In this document: positions 1-5,570 of the stretch, piece after piece
Layout: every line of letters begins with the position of its first letter
How positions within the stretch are numbered: position 1 is the first letter of the stretch
Source of the DNA: Bacteroidetes bacterium UBA2234
GTDB lineage: Bacteria > Bacteroidota > Bacteroidia > NS11-12g > UBA955
Length of the DNA: 7,687 nt
Assembly: GCA_002347985.1 (NCBI GenBank)
Contig: DDYM01000070.1
Location: forward strand, 1-7,687
Direction: 5' to 3'
Made by a program: the position numbers and the translations under genes
The notes under the pieces: generated by a model
What the model was told of the DNA's origin: nothing
Databases searched by the model: none
What the model saw: only the letters and a program-made list of their open reading frames with translations

Positions 1-425
1 TGCTTGAAGTAAGTGATACCAGCATTAAACCGACCTAAGTCAGTTTTTCTTCTGGTGCCATCAACTATCCATATCATATGCTCGTAAAAGGATTCTCGTG
101 AGTCTCTTTCCTCCTTTGAGATGTACGAATGCTGGAACTCCACTACAAGGCCATGGGGAGTTTTTACGTCAGCTATGTGCTTCACGCTATTGGAAGCATA
201 GTGAACGATCTCTTGCCATTCATATGGGAAGCAATTTTTCCAATTCCTATGCCATGGAGTTTCTGATTCCCACCATTTGTCGCACTCAATTTTACTCTTA
301 TGTGCCCAGTGGTGAACTTTGATGTCGCCACACTTAGCGACCACATCCGCAGAACACAGTTGACATTGTCCTTTAAGTCCTTTTTCCGGGGTTGTTTTAA
401 CCCCATTGACCAGTGCGTATTTCAT
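1..425 (-). CDS. CoiA-like competence/nuclease family protein, C-terminus cut off by the window edge
   Basis: The minus strand reads open from ATG at 425 to the left edge, giving 141 codons and two extra bases. The N-terminus has a small putative zinc-binding module: Cys21-x2-Cys24, then His38-His39-Trp-Ala-His42 and Cys48. It is followed by a restriction-endonuclease-like core: His59-Arg-Asn-Trp-Lys, then Ala-Asp86-Val, then Val-Glu96-Phe-Gln98-His-Ser, then Ile-Ser-x-Glu-Glu-Arg near 102-107. This order is that of the CoiA family (PF06054), whose founding member is needed for processing incoming DNA during natural transformation in Gram-positive bacteria. In Bacteroidota the role is unproven, and many homologues are simply called CoiA-like nucleases. 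Asp86 and Glu96-x-Gln98 fit a PD-(D/E)xK-type metal site. No clear Shine-Dalgarno site precedes the ATG. The neighbour at 613 is divergent. Family assignment is fairly firm; the function in this organism is inference. Confidence 0.82.
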   Translation of the reverse strand, partial: MKYALVNGVKTTPEKGLKGQCQLCSADVVAKCGDIKVHHWAHKSKIECDKWWESETPWHRNWKNCFPYEWQEIVHYASNSVKHIADVKTPHGLVVEFQHSYISKEERDSRESFYEHMIWIVDGTRRKTDLGRFNAGITYFK

Positions 426-489
426 CTTGCACGCAATTAAGCAAATTGTTGTGGACCCGTGAATTGTAAATCTGCGCATTTATCAACAA

Positions 490-579
490 CTACGTCCTTT
501 CCTCAATTTTCTTGAGTGCTTCAGCCGATATCTGCGCTAATCCGTAAAACTCACTACTCTGATTTGCGAAATTCCGTAA
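490..579 (-). pseudogene. Possible gene remnant: start-less open stretch ending in a helix-like peptide
   Basis: Upstream of the CoiA-like gene, one minus-strand frame stays open for 29 codons between a TGA at 582-580 and a TAG at 492-490. It has no ATG. Its last part reads EFYGLAQISAEALKKIEERT, an amphipathic helix-like peptide that looks protein-derived. In another frame a GTG opens just upstream with VITEFRKSE and then hits TAG at the point where the first frame reads SSEF. A single frameshift would join them into a peptide of about 29 residues. This could be a decayed gene, a frameshifted small gene, or chance. No homology can be claimed. Confidence 0.18.
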
Positions 580-612
580 TCACATGTTATTTGCTGTTAG
601 TAGTTTCGAGTT

Positions 613-936
613 ATGAAAAAGACAATCTTCAGTTTAGTTTGGTTACTGATTGCAACTGTTTCATCAGGAAAAGCAGAAACAACTAATGCCTTTGAGACCA
701 TAAGTGTCAACAAAACAACCACGCATCACGGTTATCAATCGCAATCAAGCCCATCTATTGTATTTAAGGGTGAAAAACGCAACACAATAGACACAACAGG
801 AGAGGATGAAAGAGATCTTCCCAAATCGAAGCCTAAAAAACATGTTTTTGCGGAAGTTGTGCTAGGGTTGACAGCGACATTTGTAGTGGTTTTTATTTTG
901 GTAGCCCGTTCAGGCAACTTTATGAGGATGATGTAG
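613..936 (+). CDS. Small exported single-pass membrane protein, function unknown
   Basis: A 107-residue protein I do not recognise. Residues 1-21 look like a signal peptide: a Lys-Lys start, a hydrophobic run over about 5-16, and a small-residue end Ser-Gly-Lys-Ala before Glu22. Residues 22-77 are polar, rich in Thr/Ser early and in Lys/Glu/Asp later. Residues 78-98 form a hydrophobic segment that would span the inner membrane, followed by the short basic tail Arg-Ser-Gly-Asn-Phe-Met-Arg-Met-Met. If the signal is cleaved, the middle faces the periplasm and the tail the cytoplasm. It is divergent from the CoiA-like gene and convergent with the Kelch gene. Upstream, TTG at 564-566 lies 19 bases before GTTATTTG (586-593), a poor match to the Bacteroidetes promoter. 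There is no Shine-Dalgarno site. The signal-plus-anchor layout argues that it is real. Confidence 0.6.
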   Translation: MKKTIFSLVWLLIATVSSGKAETTNAFETISVNKTTTHHGYQSQSSPSIVFKGEKRNTIDTTGEDERDLPKSKPKKHVFAEVVLGLTATFVVVFILVARSGNFMRMM

Positions 937-973
937 TATGCACCCTTAATCCTGTCCCCCACAAACCCGAGCT

Positions 974-997
974 AACTTTGGTAATTAGACCAAAGTT
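974..997. repeat. Perfect 8-bp inverted repeat between convergent genes
   Basis: AACTTTGG (974-981) and CCAAAGTT (990-997) are perfectly complementary around an 8-base spacer TAATTAGA. The stem begins 38 bases after the stop of the plus-strand small membrane protein and about 110 bases beyond the end of the Kelch gene. Neither side is followed by a clear T-run, so it is a weak candidate terminator. It could equally be a protein-binding palindrome. The remaining bases from 937 to 1109 show no other convincing feature. Confidence 0.5.
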
Positions 998-1109
998 GGA
1001 AAAACCGCTGAATTTGCCCCCTGTTTTTGGTTTAATTTATTATACGAAGCACAACCCTTCATTTAAACACTGAACCCACTTTTCCTTGGGTCTAGTATAC
1101 AAACATTTA

Positions 1110-2315
1110 TTATATTTTTTGGATTTTCCCTTGAATTGTTTGTCCTTGTTCTGTAACTATTTTATAAAAATACAAACCATCGGTCAAATCTGAAATTAAG
1201 ATTGATTTGGTATTCGTAAGTTGATGATGATAAATTAGTTGACCAGATTCACTAAATAAATCAACAGATATAGCATTCAACCCTTCAGGATTTATTGTAA
1301 ATACATCCGAAGTTGGGTTTGGGTAGACTAATGGTTTTGAGAGAATATGTAATTCTTCAGTTTGGATTGAGTTACATGCTGAACCTAAATCAAATTGCCA
1401 TAAACTTGACAAATAAAGAGGCATATTTTTAGGCATATTGTAGCCGCCACATACGTACGCTTTATTTCCAATTGTGAAGATTGACGAACTGCTCCTCGAT
1501 GAATCTGGTAGACTTGAAATTTGCGACCAAACATCAATTTTTGGATCATATACCCAATAATCATTTAATGTACGGCCAGTGATACCTGCACTTTTGATAC
1601 CTTGACCTCCACCGTAATATATCTTATCACACAACACGAAGCCATTAGCAGACGATCTTTTACCTCCAGGGAAGGCCTTTTTCTCTGTCCATTTATTTGA
1701 AGAGGCATCGTACTCCCAAACCTGATTTAGTCTGTTGGAGTTATCATCTAATTCGGTAATGACATATCCTTTGTTTAAAACAGAAAAACTTTTGGCCGTA
1801 AGGCAGATTGGAAGAGGGATGCTTGCAACTTCGGTCCATGTGTCTTTGGATGTGTTGTACTTCCAAAAAGCATTATTATTTGTGGATCCTCCACCAATAA
1901 AAGCAATATTGTTAATGACAAAAGAACAATCATTTAATAAACTACCGCCTACAAAATTTTTCAATTTTACCCACTGGTTTGTAGAAGGGTCATATTTGTA
2001 AAATTCTTTATTAATATCCATGCTGCTTAACCCAATATATGCAATATTTCCGATTACAAATGACGTTACATTAGCACTGCCTTTACCAGGGTAGTCTGTC
2101 AAATAAGTCCACTTATCTGAAGTAGTATCATATTCCCAAATATCTTTTTTTTCATATGGATTCCATCCTAAACCTGCATATCCCTTATTACTGATTGAAA
2201 AGCCAATTCCACCATATCGCCCTTCCATAAAATCTTTCTTATTTCTCCAAGTAGGTTGTGCAATGAGGCACATTAATGGCACTTGTAATATTATAAATAT
2301 GATAAATTTTCTCAT
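1110..2315 (-). CDS. Secreted Kelch-repeat protein with T9SS type A sorting domain
   Basis: A 401-residue protein. Residues 1-20 are a signal peptide (Arg-Lys, then a strongly hydrophobic stretch, ending Cys-Leu-Ile-Ala-Gln). Residues 30-310 carry about six Kelch-type blades. Each has a hydrophobic strand ending in Gly residues, then Tyr-Asp/Asn, then Trp seven residues later: Tyr62/Trp69, Tyr108/Trp115, Tyr153/Trp160, Tyr202/Trp209 and Tyr256/Trp263, with a last degenerate unit at Trp306-Gln-Phe-Asp309. This predicts a beta-propeller, usually a binding or scaffold fold. Residues 330-401 begin Tyr-Pro-Asn-Pro-Thr and include Ser-Gly-Gln-Leu near 357 and Leu-Thr-Asp-Gly-Leu-Tyr near 377. These are hallmarks of the type A C-terminal sorting domain, removed when the protein passes the outer membrane through the type IX system. 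The ligand is unknown. The gene is AT-rich compared with genes at the right end of the window and appears to stand alone. Confidence 0.88.
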   Translation of the reverse strand: MRKFIIFIILQVPLMCLIAQPTWRNKKDFMEGRYGGIGFSISNKGYAGLGWNPYEKKDIWEYDTTSDKWTYLTDYPGKGSANVTSFVIGNIAYIGLSSMDINKEFYKYDPSTNQWVKLKNFVGGSLLNDCSFVINNIAFIGGGSTNNNAFWKYNTSKDTWTEVASIPLPICLTAKSFSVLNKGYVITELDDNSNRLNQVWEYDASSNKWTEKKAFPGGKRSSANGFVLCDKIYYGGGQGIKSAGITGRTLNDYWVYDPKIDVWSQISSLPDSSRSSSSIFTIGNKAYVCGGYNMPKNMPLYLSSLWQFDLGSACNSIQTEELHILSKPLVYPNPTSDVFTINPEGLNAISVDLFSESGQLIYHHQLTNTKSILISDLTDGLYFYKIVTEQGQTIQGKIQKI

Positions 2316-2380
2316 GGCAGTATTTTATATGGTAGTTTCAAGTTGCTAACGCAAAAATCAGTACATCAATAATAGTGAAT

Positions 2381-2410
2381 TAAATTTATCCTTGGGTGTA
2401 TCAAGACCAA
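2381..2410 (-). promoter_or_regulatory. Possible promoter of the Kelch gene
   Basis: On the minus strand, TTG (2410-2408) is followed after 19 bases by TAAATTTA (2388-2381), one base off the Bacteroidetes -7 consensus TAnnTTTG. A start site a few bases on would leave a leader of roughly 60 bases before ATG at 2315. An alternative is GAAATTTG (2415-2408) with TTG 17 bases before it. The region is AT-rich, so chance matches are likely. Confidence 0.28.
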
Positions 2411-2474
2411 ATTTCGCATTGGTACTTTAAGCCAAGTTTATATAATTGCCTAAATATGAACATCTTACAGCGTC

Positions 2475-2526
2475 CTAGGTGGACTTTTTGAGATTCGGAT
2501 TTTAGTCCACCGAATCACTCACCTAG
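2475..2526. repeat. Interlocking inverted repeats that allow two exclusive folds
   Basis: Three perfect inverted repeats share this 52-base stretch. CTAGGTG (2475-2481) pairs with CACCTAG (2520-2526). GATTCGG (2492-2498) pairs with CCGAATC (2510-2516), nested inside the first. GGTGGACT (2478-2485) pairs with AGTCCACC (2504-2511) and uses bases of both other pairs, so it cannot form together with them. The spacer from 2316 to 2624 otherwise holds the possible Kelch promoter and the tRNA terminator. The repeats lie beyond the tRNA terminator and upstream of the candidate Kelch promoter. No protein-coding content is evident here. Confidence 0.55.
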
Positions 2527-2566
2527 TTTAAGCGGAATTCAGTGAAATTCAGGCCCGAAAAGGCAT

Positions 2567-2597
2567 AAAAAACCCCAAATTTGCTAGAATTCGGGGT
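2567..2597 (-). terminator. Rho-independent terminator of tRNA-Ser
   Basis: Reading the minus strand, ACCCCGAATT and AATTTGGGGT form a 10-bp stem with one mismatch around a 6-base loop (CTAGCA). The stem runs straight into a run of T (complement of the A-run 2567-2572). It lies 27 bases past the tRNA 3' end, the expected place for its terminator. Confidence 0.8.
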
Positions 2598-2624
2598 AAA
2601 AAGGGGTAAAAACTGGGTTTGTTG

Positions 2625-2712
2625 CAGAGAGGAAGGGATTCGAACCCTCGAAACGCTTTTGGCGTTTACACACTTTCCAGGCGTGCTCCTTCGACCACTC
2701 GGACACCTCTCT
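2625..2712 (-). tRNA. tRNA-Ser(GGA)
   Basis: The minus strand folds into an 88-base class II tRNA. The acceptor stem is AGAGAGG (2712-2706) pairing perfectly with CCTCTCT (2632-2626), with discriminator G at 2625. The D arm carries the serine-type TCCGAGTGGTCGAAGGA. The anticodon loop CTGGAAA gives anticodon GGA (plus-strand 2676-2678), reading UCC and UCU. The long variable arm has AACGCC/GGCGTTT-like complementarity around AAAA, as expected for tRNA-Ser, followed by the T arm with GGTTCGAATCC. The bases after the discriminator are CAA, so CCA is not encoded and must be added by the nucleotidyltransferase. It has its own promoter box and terminator. Confidence 0.97.
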
Positions 2713-2721
2713 AGGAGCGTA

Positions 2722-2729
2722 CAAAGATA
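2722..2729 (-). promoter_or_regulatory. Promoter -7 box of tRNA-Ser
   Basis: On the minus strand the sequence is TATCTTTG, a full match to the Bacteroidetes primary-sigma -7 element TAnnTTTG. It ends nine bases before the mature tRNA 5' end at 2712, which would give a very short leader. A matching TTG at the -33 position is not evident, so the call rests on the -7 box and its location. Confidence 0.6.
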
Positions 2730-2746
2730 GTCAATGCGTCCCGTAA

Positions 2747-2836
2747 TTATTTAAGTGGAATCCAATTTCCTCCCACAAATGCAAAGCCGAAAATTTCCAT
2801 AACCTCGGTGCCGTTTACGATGGTAGTGTTGAGCAT
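2747..2836 (-). CDS. Possible 29-residue small protein
   Basis: An ATG at 2836 opens a 29-codon frame ending in TAA at 2749-2747. The peptide starts MLNTTIVNGTEVMEIF and ends in GGNWIPLK. It is mildly hydrophobic and not low-complexity. The bases before the ATG (AATAAAAGAACAAT) are A-rich, as is common before Bacteroidetes start codons, with no Shine-Dalgarno site. It sits between the terminator of the upstream Arg/Asp-rich gene and the tRNA promoter, so it would need its own promoter, and none is clear. No family is recognised; it could be chance. Confidence 0.3.
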   Translation of the reverse strand: MLNTTIVNGTEVMEIFGFAFVGGNWIPLK

Positions 2837-2910
2837 ATTGTTCTTTTATTAATTTAGGTTGCAATTTGAGTTCTGAATGTTACGAAAGTGTTAATGAACA
2901 GTTAGTTAAA

Positions 2911-2942
2911 CAAAAACGCCCGTGAATTTGTTCACAGGCGTT
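2911..2942 (-). terminator. Rho-independent terminator of the Arg/Asp-rich protein gene
   Basis: AACGCC (2915-2920) pairs with GGCGTT (2937-2942), and GTGAA (2922-2926) with TTCAC (2931-2935). One mismatch separates the two stems, and the loop is TTTG. On the minus strand the hairpin is followed by TTTTTGTTT and starts 20 bases after the gene's stop codon. In the plus direction a T-run also follows after a few bases, but no plus-strand gene is seen to use it. Confidence 0.85.
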
Positions 2943-2961
2943 CCACATTTTTTTAAGTTTT

Positions 2962-3297
2962 TTAGTGGCATCGTCTCGCATGAGGTCCACCATGAAAATG
3001 TCTGCGGTGTCTAAAATGCCTCGGATGATAAACCGTTCCGCGTGGGTTGGCGTATCTAAATCTTGCACTGCCAGGTGTTTGAATAATTACCGTTGGATGG
3101 GGATAGGTACTGAAAGTTCCTCGGCGACGGCGGTCACGTCTGTCTTCTTTTTTGTCTCTCACATCCTCGTTGCGGTCTCTAACGTCTTCACGACGGTCGA
3201 TGCGATTTCTTTGTTTCCTTGTGACTTGAGCATCGGCATGGGTGGCGAAAAATCCTAAAGTCATTAAAATCAGCATTTTGTGAATGGCATTTTTCAT
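2962..3297 (-). CDS. Small secreted Arg/Asp heptad-repeat protein with His-rich tail
   Basis: A 111-residue protein. Residues 1-24 are a signal peptide ending Ala-Asp-Ala-Gln. After a basic stretch come three heptads, Arg-Arg-Glu-Asp-Val-Arg-Asp (35-41), Arg-Asn-Glu-Asp-Val-Arg-Asp (42-48) and Lys-Lys-Glu-Asp-Arg-Arg-Asp (49-55), then Arg56-59. This pattern predicts a highly charged helix held by internal salt bridges. Residues 60-90 contain Pro/Gly/Tyr and are probably less ordered. The last 21 residues hold seven His, four of them exactly three apart (91, 94, 97, 100), plus His102, 106 and 111 and Cys110. This suggests metal or polyanion binding. Similar short charged exported proteins occur in Bacteroidota without assigned function. 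It follows the glycosyltransferase pair after 118 bases and has its own strong ribosome binding site and terminator. Function unknown. Confidence 0.78.
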   Translation of the reverse strand: MKNAIHKMLILMTLGFFATHADAQVTRKQRNRIDRREDVRDRNEDVRDKKEDRRDRRRRGTFSTYPHPTVIIQTPGSARFRYANPRGTVYHPRHFRHRRHFHGGPHARRCH

Positions 3298-3305
3298 AAT
3301 TGTTT

Positions 3306-3312
3306 CTCCTTT
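3306..3312 (-). promoter_or_regulatory. Strong Shine-Dalgarno site of the Arg/Asp-rich protein gene
   Basis: The minus strand reads AAAGGAG eight bases before the ATG at 3297. It fixes the start codon. It stands out because the other genes here have no recognisable Shine-Dalgarno site, which is typical of Bacteroidota. Confidence 0.7.
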
Positions 3313-3415
3313 CTTGATGTGGTTGACATAAAAAATTGTGCCACGTTTAATCGTTTGGAAAAAAATTGGAGCAGGATCGACAAAAATCGAAAAAGTTGGG
3401 GCGAATAATCAGACG

Positions 3416-4561
3416 CTACTGCGTTACAGATTCGAGGGCTTTTACCATGGAAGGCCAACTGAATTGTTTCTTGAGTTCCTTGATTGCGGTACGAATGTGT
3501 TCCAGCTGATTGGGTTGGTACATTGAAACAATGGCATCGGCCAAAGACTCCGCGGATGGTTCGCATACCCAACCGGCTTCGCCATGGGGTACCAGTTCAG
3601 ATAGACCGCCAACATTTGTGATGATCATGGGTGTTTCAAAGTGATACGCCACTTGAGAAACTCCGCTTTGGGTTGCATTTCGGTAGGGTTGAGCAACGAT
3701 GTCCGCAACGGAAAAATACAGTCTTACATCGTCATTGGGGATGAATTTGGTGTGAAGTTCTATTTTGCTCGTTAAATCCCTGTTTTGGATGATGTAGTCG
3801 TATGGGGCACTGTCTTCGTAATATTCTCCGGCCACGAGCAGTTTGACATCCTGCAAAGATTCAGGCAGTAACGCCATTGCTTCGAGAAGTAAATCCAATC
3901 CTTTGTAATTGCGAATGAAGCCAAAAAATAAAATATACCTTTTGTTTTCGTCGAGCCCTAAGGTTTTGCAGGCCTCTGACTTTGAAACAGATTGTCCAAA
4001 ATTGTCGTAAAGGGGATGCGCATGATAACCGGTTTTGGCAACAGGTTTACTCATTGGGAAATCTTGTAAATCCTTTAAAACTTTTCTGCTCATGGCAACG
4101 GCTCCATCCAGCACGGGCAAGAAAAACTTCGAAAAAGGGGTGTCGAAAAAGCGCTTTTCGTGCGGAATGATATTGTCGGTTATCGCAATGATTTGAGTGT
4201 GGTGGTTGCTCTTGACGATACGAGCAAAGGTTCCAAAACAAGGTCCAAAAAAGGGCATCCAATATCTAAAAATGACGATATCGGGTTTGATTTTCTTGTA
4301 CCTCAGTCCCGTTGAGATCCAATTGATGGGATTGACAGAGTTGAGGGAAATGTCAATTGTTAAATCCTCTGGTTTTGGGTCGCTGCTGAATTGCGATTGA
4401 CCCGGAAAAAGGAAATTTGGGTATTGAAGACTAAAGGTGAGGAGAGTGACCTGATTTTTTTGCATCAACTCTCTTGCCAAACGCTCATTGTAGGTGGCAA
4501 GTCCCCCACGCAGGGGATGGGCAGGGCCAACGATGACAATGTGTTTGCCCTCGAAATGCAT
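3416..4561 (-). CDS. GT4-type glycosyltransferase (GT-B fold)
   Basis: A 381-residue cytoplasmic or membrane-associated sugar transferase. The N-terminal Rossmann half begins HIVIVGPAHPLRGGLATYNE (7-26), the Gly-Gly loop typical of family 4 enzymes that contact the acceptor. The C-terminal half has the nucleotide-sugar site: Phe-Phe-Gly-Phe-Ile-Arg-Asn-Tyr-Lys-Gly (212-221), Leu-Val-Ala-Gly-Glu-Tyr (242-247), and Thr-Asn-Val-Gly-Gly-Leu-Ser-Glu (315-322). The usual Glu-x7-Glu motif is not seen; the equivalent stretch reads Thr-Gln-Ser-Gly-Val-Ser-Gln-Val-Ala-Tyr-His-Phe-Glu309. I believe this is a recurrent variant in Bacteroidota. Length fits the family. Its ATG overlaps the stop of the upstream GT2 gene by one base (TAATG), implying translational coupling and a shared pathway, probably a surface polysaccharide or glycolipid. 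The donor sugar cannot be read from the sequence. Confidence 0.9.
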   Translation of the reverse strand: MHFEGKHIVIVGPAHPLRGGLATYNERLARELMQKNQVTLLTFSLQYPNFLFPGQSQFSSDPKPEDLTIDISLNSVNPINWISTGLRYKKIKPDIVIFRYWMPFFGPCFGTFARIVKSNHHTQIIAITDNIIPHEKRFFDTPFSKFFLPVLDGAVAMSRKVLKDLQDFPMSKPVAKTGYHAHPLYDNFGQSVSKSEACKTLGLDENKRYILFFGFIRNYKGLDLLLEAMALLPESLQDVKLLVAGEYYEDSAPYDYIIQNRDLTSKIELHTKFIPNDDVRLYFSVADIVAQPYRNATQSGVSQVAYHFETPMIITNVGGLSELVPHGEAGWVCEPSAESLADAIVSMYQPNQLEHIRTAIKELKKQFSWPSMVKALESVTQ

Positions 4562-5514
4562 TAGTCGGTTGTTTCTTTGATGTTGTAGTTGTTTCTTTCG
4601 GGATTGGAGCGACTTACCAATTCACCAATAAAACCGGCGAGAAATAGCTGCGTGCCAATGATCATCGCGACCAAACCGATGTAAAATATTGGGCTGTCTG
4701 TGACCAATGGAGCTCGTTTGTCTTGGATTACATAAATAAGCTTGTCGACCAAAATCCAACAGGCCATGAAAAGTCCAACGATAAAGTTCAGAACACCCAA
4801 AAGTCCGAAAAAGTGCATGGGTTTTTTGCCAAATTTGCTCATGAAGAACAAGCTCATCAAGTCGAGAAATCCGTTGACAAAGCGATTCATTCCAAATTTG
4901 GTGCTTCCGTATTTTCGGGCCTGGTGAACTACCACTTTTTCGCCCACTTTGGGGAATCCCGCCCACTTGGCAATCACGGGTATGTAGCGATGCATTTCGC
5001 CGTAGACTTCAATGTTCTTAACCACTTCATGTCTGTAGGCTTTTAGGCCACAATTGAAATCGTGCAGTTCGAGGTCGCTGATTTTTCTGGTTGCCCAGTT
5101 GAATAATTTGGTTGGAATCGTCTTGCTTAAGGGGTCGTAACGTTTCTTTTTCCAGCCACTGACAACATCGTAGCCATCGGTTTTGATCATGCTAATTAAT
5201 CCGGGGATTTCATCTGGAGAATCCTGTAAGTCGGCATCCATGGTGATGATTACTTCCCCTTTCGCTTCTGCAAAACCCACATTTAGCGCAGCGCTTTTGC
5301 CGTAATTTGTTCTGAATCGAAAGCCACGCACATTTGAGTCTTGGGTCTTCAGGGATTTGATGATTTCCCAAGAGCCATCGTTGCTGCCGTCATCAAGCAT
5401 CAAAATTTCGTAGGATAAATTCTCCTGCTTACAAACGCGGACGATCCAAGCGTGCAGTTCGGGCAGTGATTCTGCTTCATTGTACAGCGGGATAACCAGG
5501 GAAACATTCAGCAT
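4561..5514 (-). CDS. GT2 family, polyprenyl-phosphate-type glycosyltransferase with two membrane helices
   Basis: A 317-residue protein of the DPM1/GtrB/ArnC-like type. These enzymes move a sugar from a nucleotide donor to a polyprenyl phosphate on the inner face of the membrane. The GT-A domain (about 1-220) opens VSLVIPLYNEAESLPEL (4-20) and continues with Leu-Asp41-Asp42-Gly-Ser, Asn-Tyr-Gly-Lys-Ser-Ala-Ala-Leu-Asn (70-78), the metal-binding Asp93-Ala-Asp95, and Asp95-Leu-Gln-Asp98-Ser-Pro-Asp-Glu. Then come Asn-Cys-Gly-Leu-Lys (154-158), Gly-Glu-Met-His-Arg-Tyr-Ile-Pro (172-179), and Arg200-Lys-Tyr-Gly-Ser-Thr-Lys-Phe-Gly. Two hydrophobic segments, about 234-256 and 275-298, anchor the C-terminus, and the tail is polar. 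The gene starts 56 bases after the trpS stop, and no convincing promoter is visible between them, so read-through is possible. It ends coupled to the downstream GT4 gene. Substrate is unknown. Confidence 0.93.
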   Translation of the reverse strand: MLNVSLVIPLYNEAESLPELHAWIVRVCKQENLSYEILMLDDGSNDGSWEIIKSLKTQDSNVRGFRFRTNYGKSAALNVGFAEAKGEVIITMDADLQDSPDEIPGLISMIKTDGYDVVSGWKKKRYDPLSKTIPTKLFNWATRKISDLELHDFNCGLKAYRHEVVKNIEVYGEMHRYIPVIAKWAGFPKVGEKVVVHQARKYGSTKFGMNRFVNGFLDLMSLFFMSKFGKKPMHFFGLLGVLNFIVGLFMACWILVDKLIYVIQDKRAPLVTDSPIFYIGLVAMIIGTQLFLAGFIGELVSRSNPERNNYNIKETTD

Positions 5515-5570
5515 GGGCGCAATTTAGTATAAAGGGTTTGAAAAAAATGTGTTTGGTTGACTCAAGACGA

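Noticed and set aside
98..322. Plus-strand open frame of 74 codons
   Set aside because: It lies opposite the CoiA-like gene, whose minus-strand frame has clear family motifs; the plus-strand peptide shows none.
1074..1092. Short inverted repeat ACCCA/TGGGT beyond the Kelch gene stop as a terminator
   Set aside because: Only five base pairs and no T-run directly after the stem on the minus strand.
2536..2550. Direct repeat of ATTCAG near the tRNA terminator as an integration site
   Set aside because: Too short, and not related to the tRNA 3' end sequence.
2880..3068. Minus-strand 62-codon open frame
   Set aside because: It overlaps the end of the Arg/Asp-rich protein gene in another frame and runs through that gene's terminator hairpin; it is a shadow.
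3150..3205. Repeated DNA segments considered as a CRISPR or tandem-repeat array
   Set aside because: The repeats are imperfect 21-base units that simply encode the three Arg/Asp heptads of the small secreted protein; there are no spacers.
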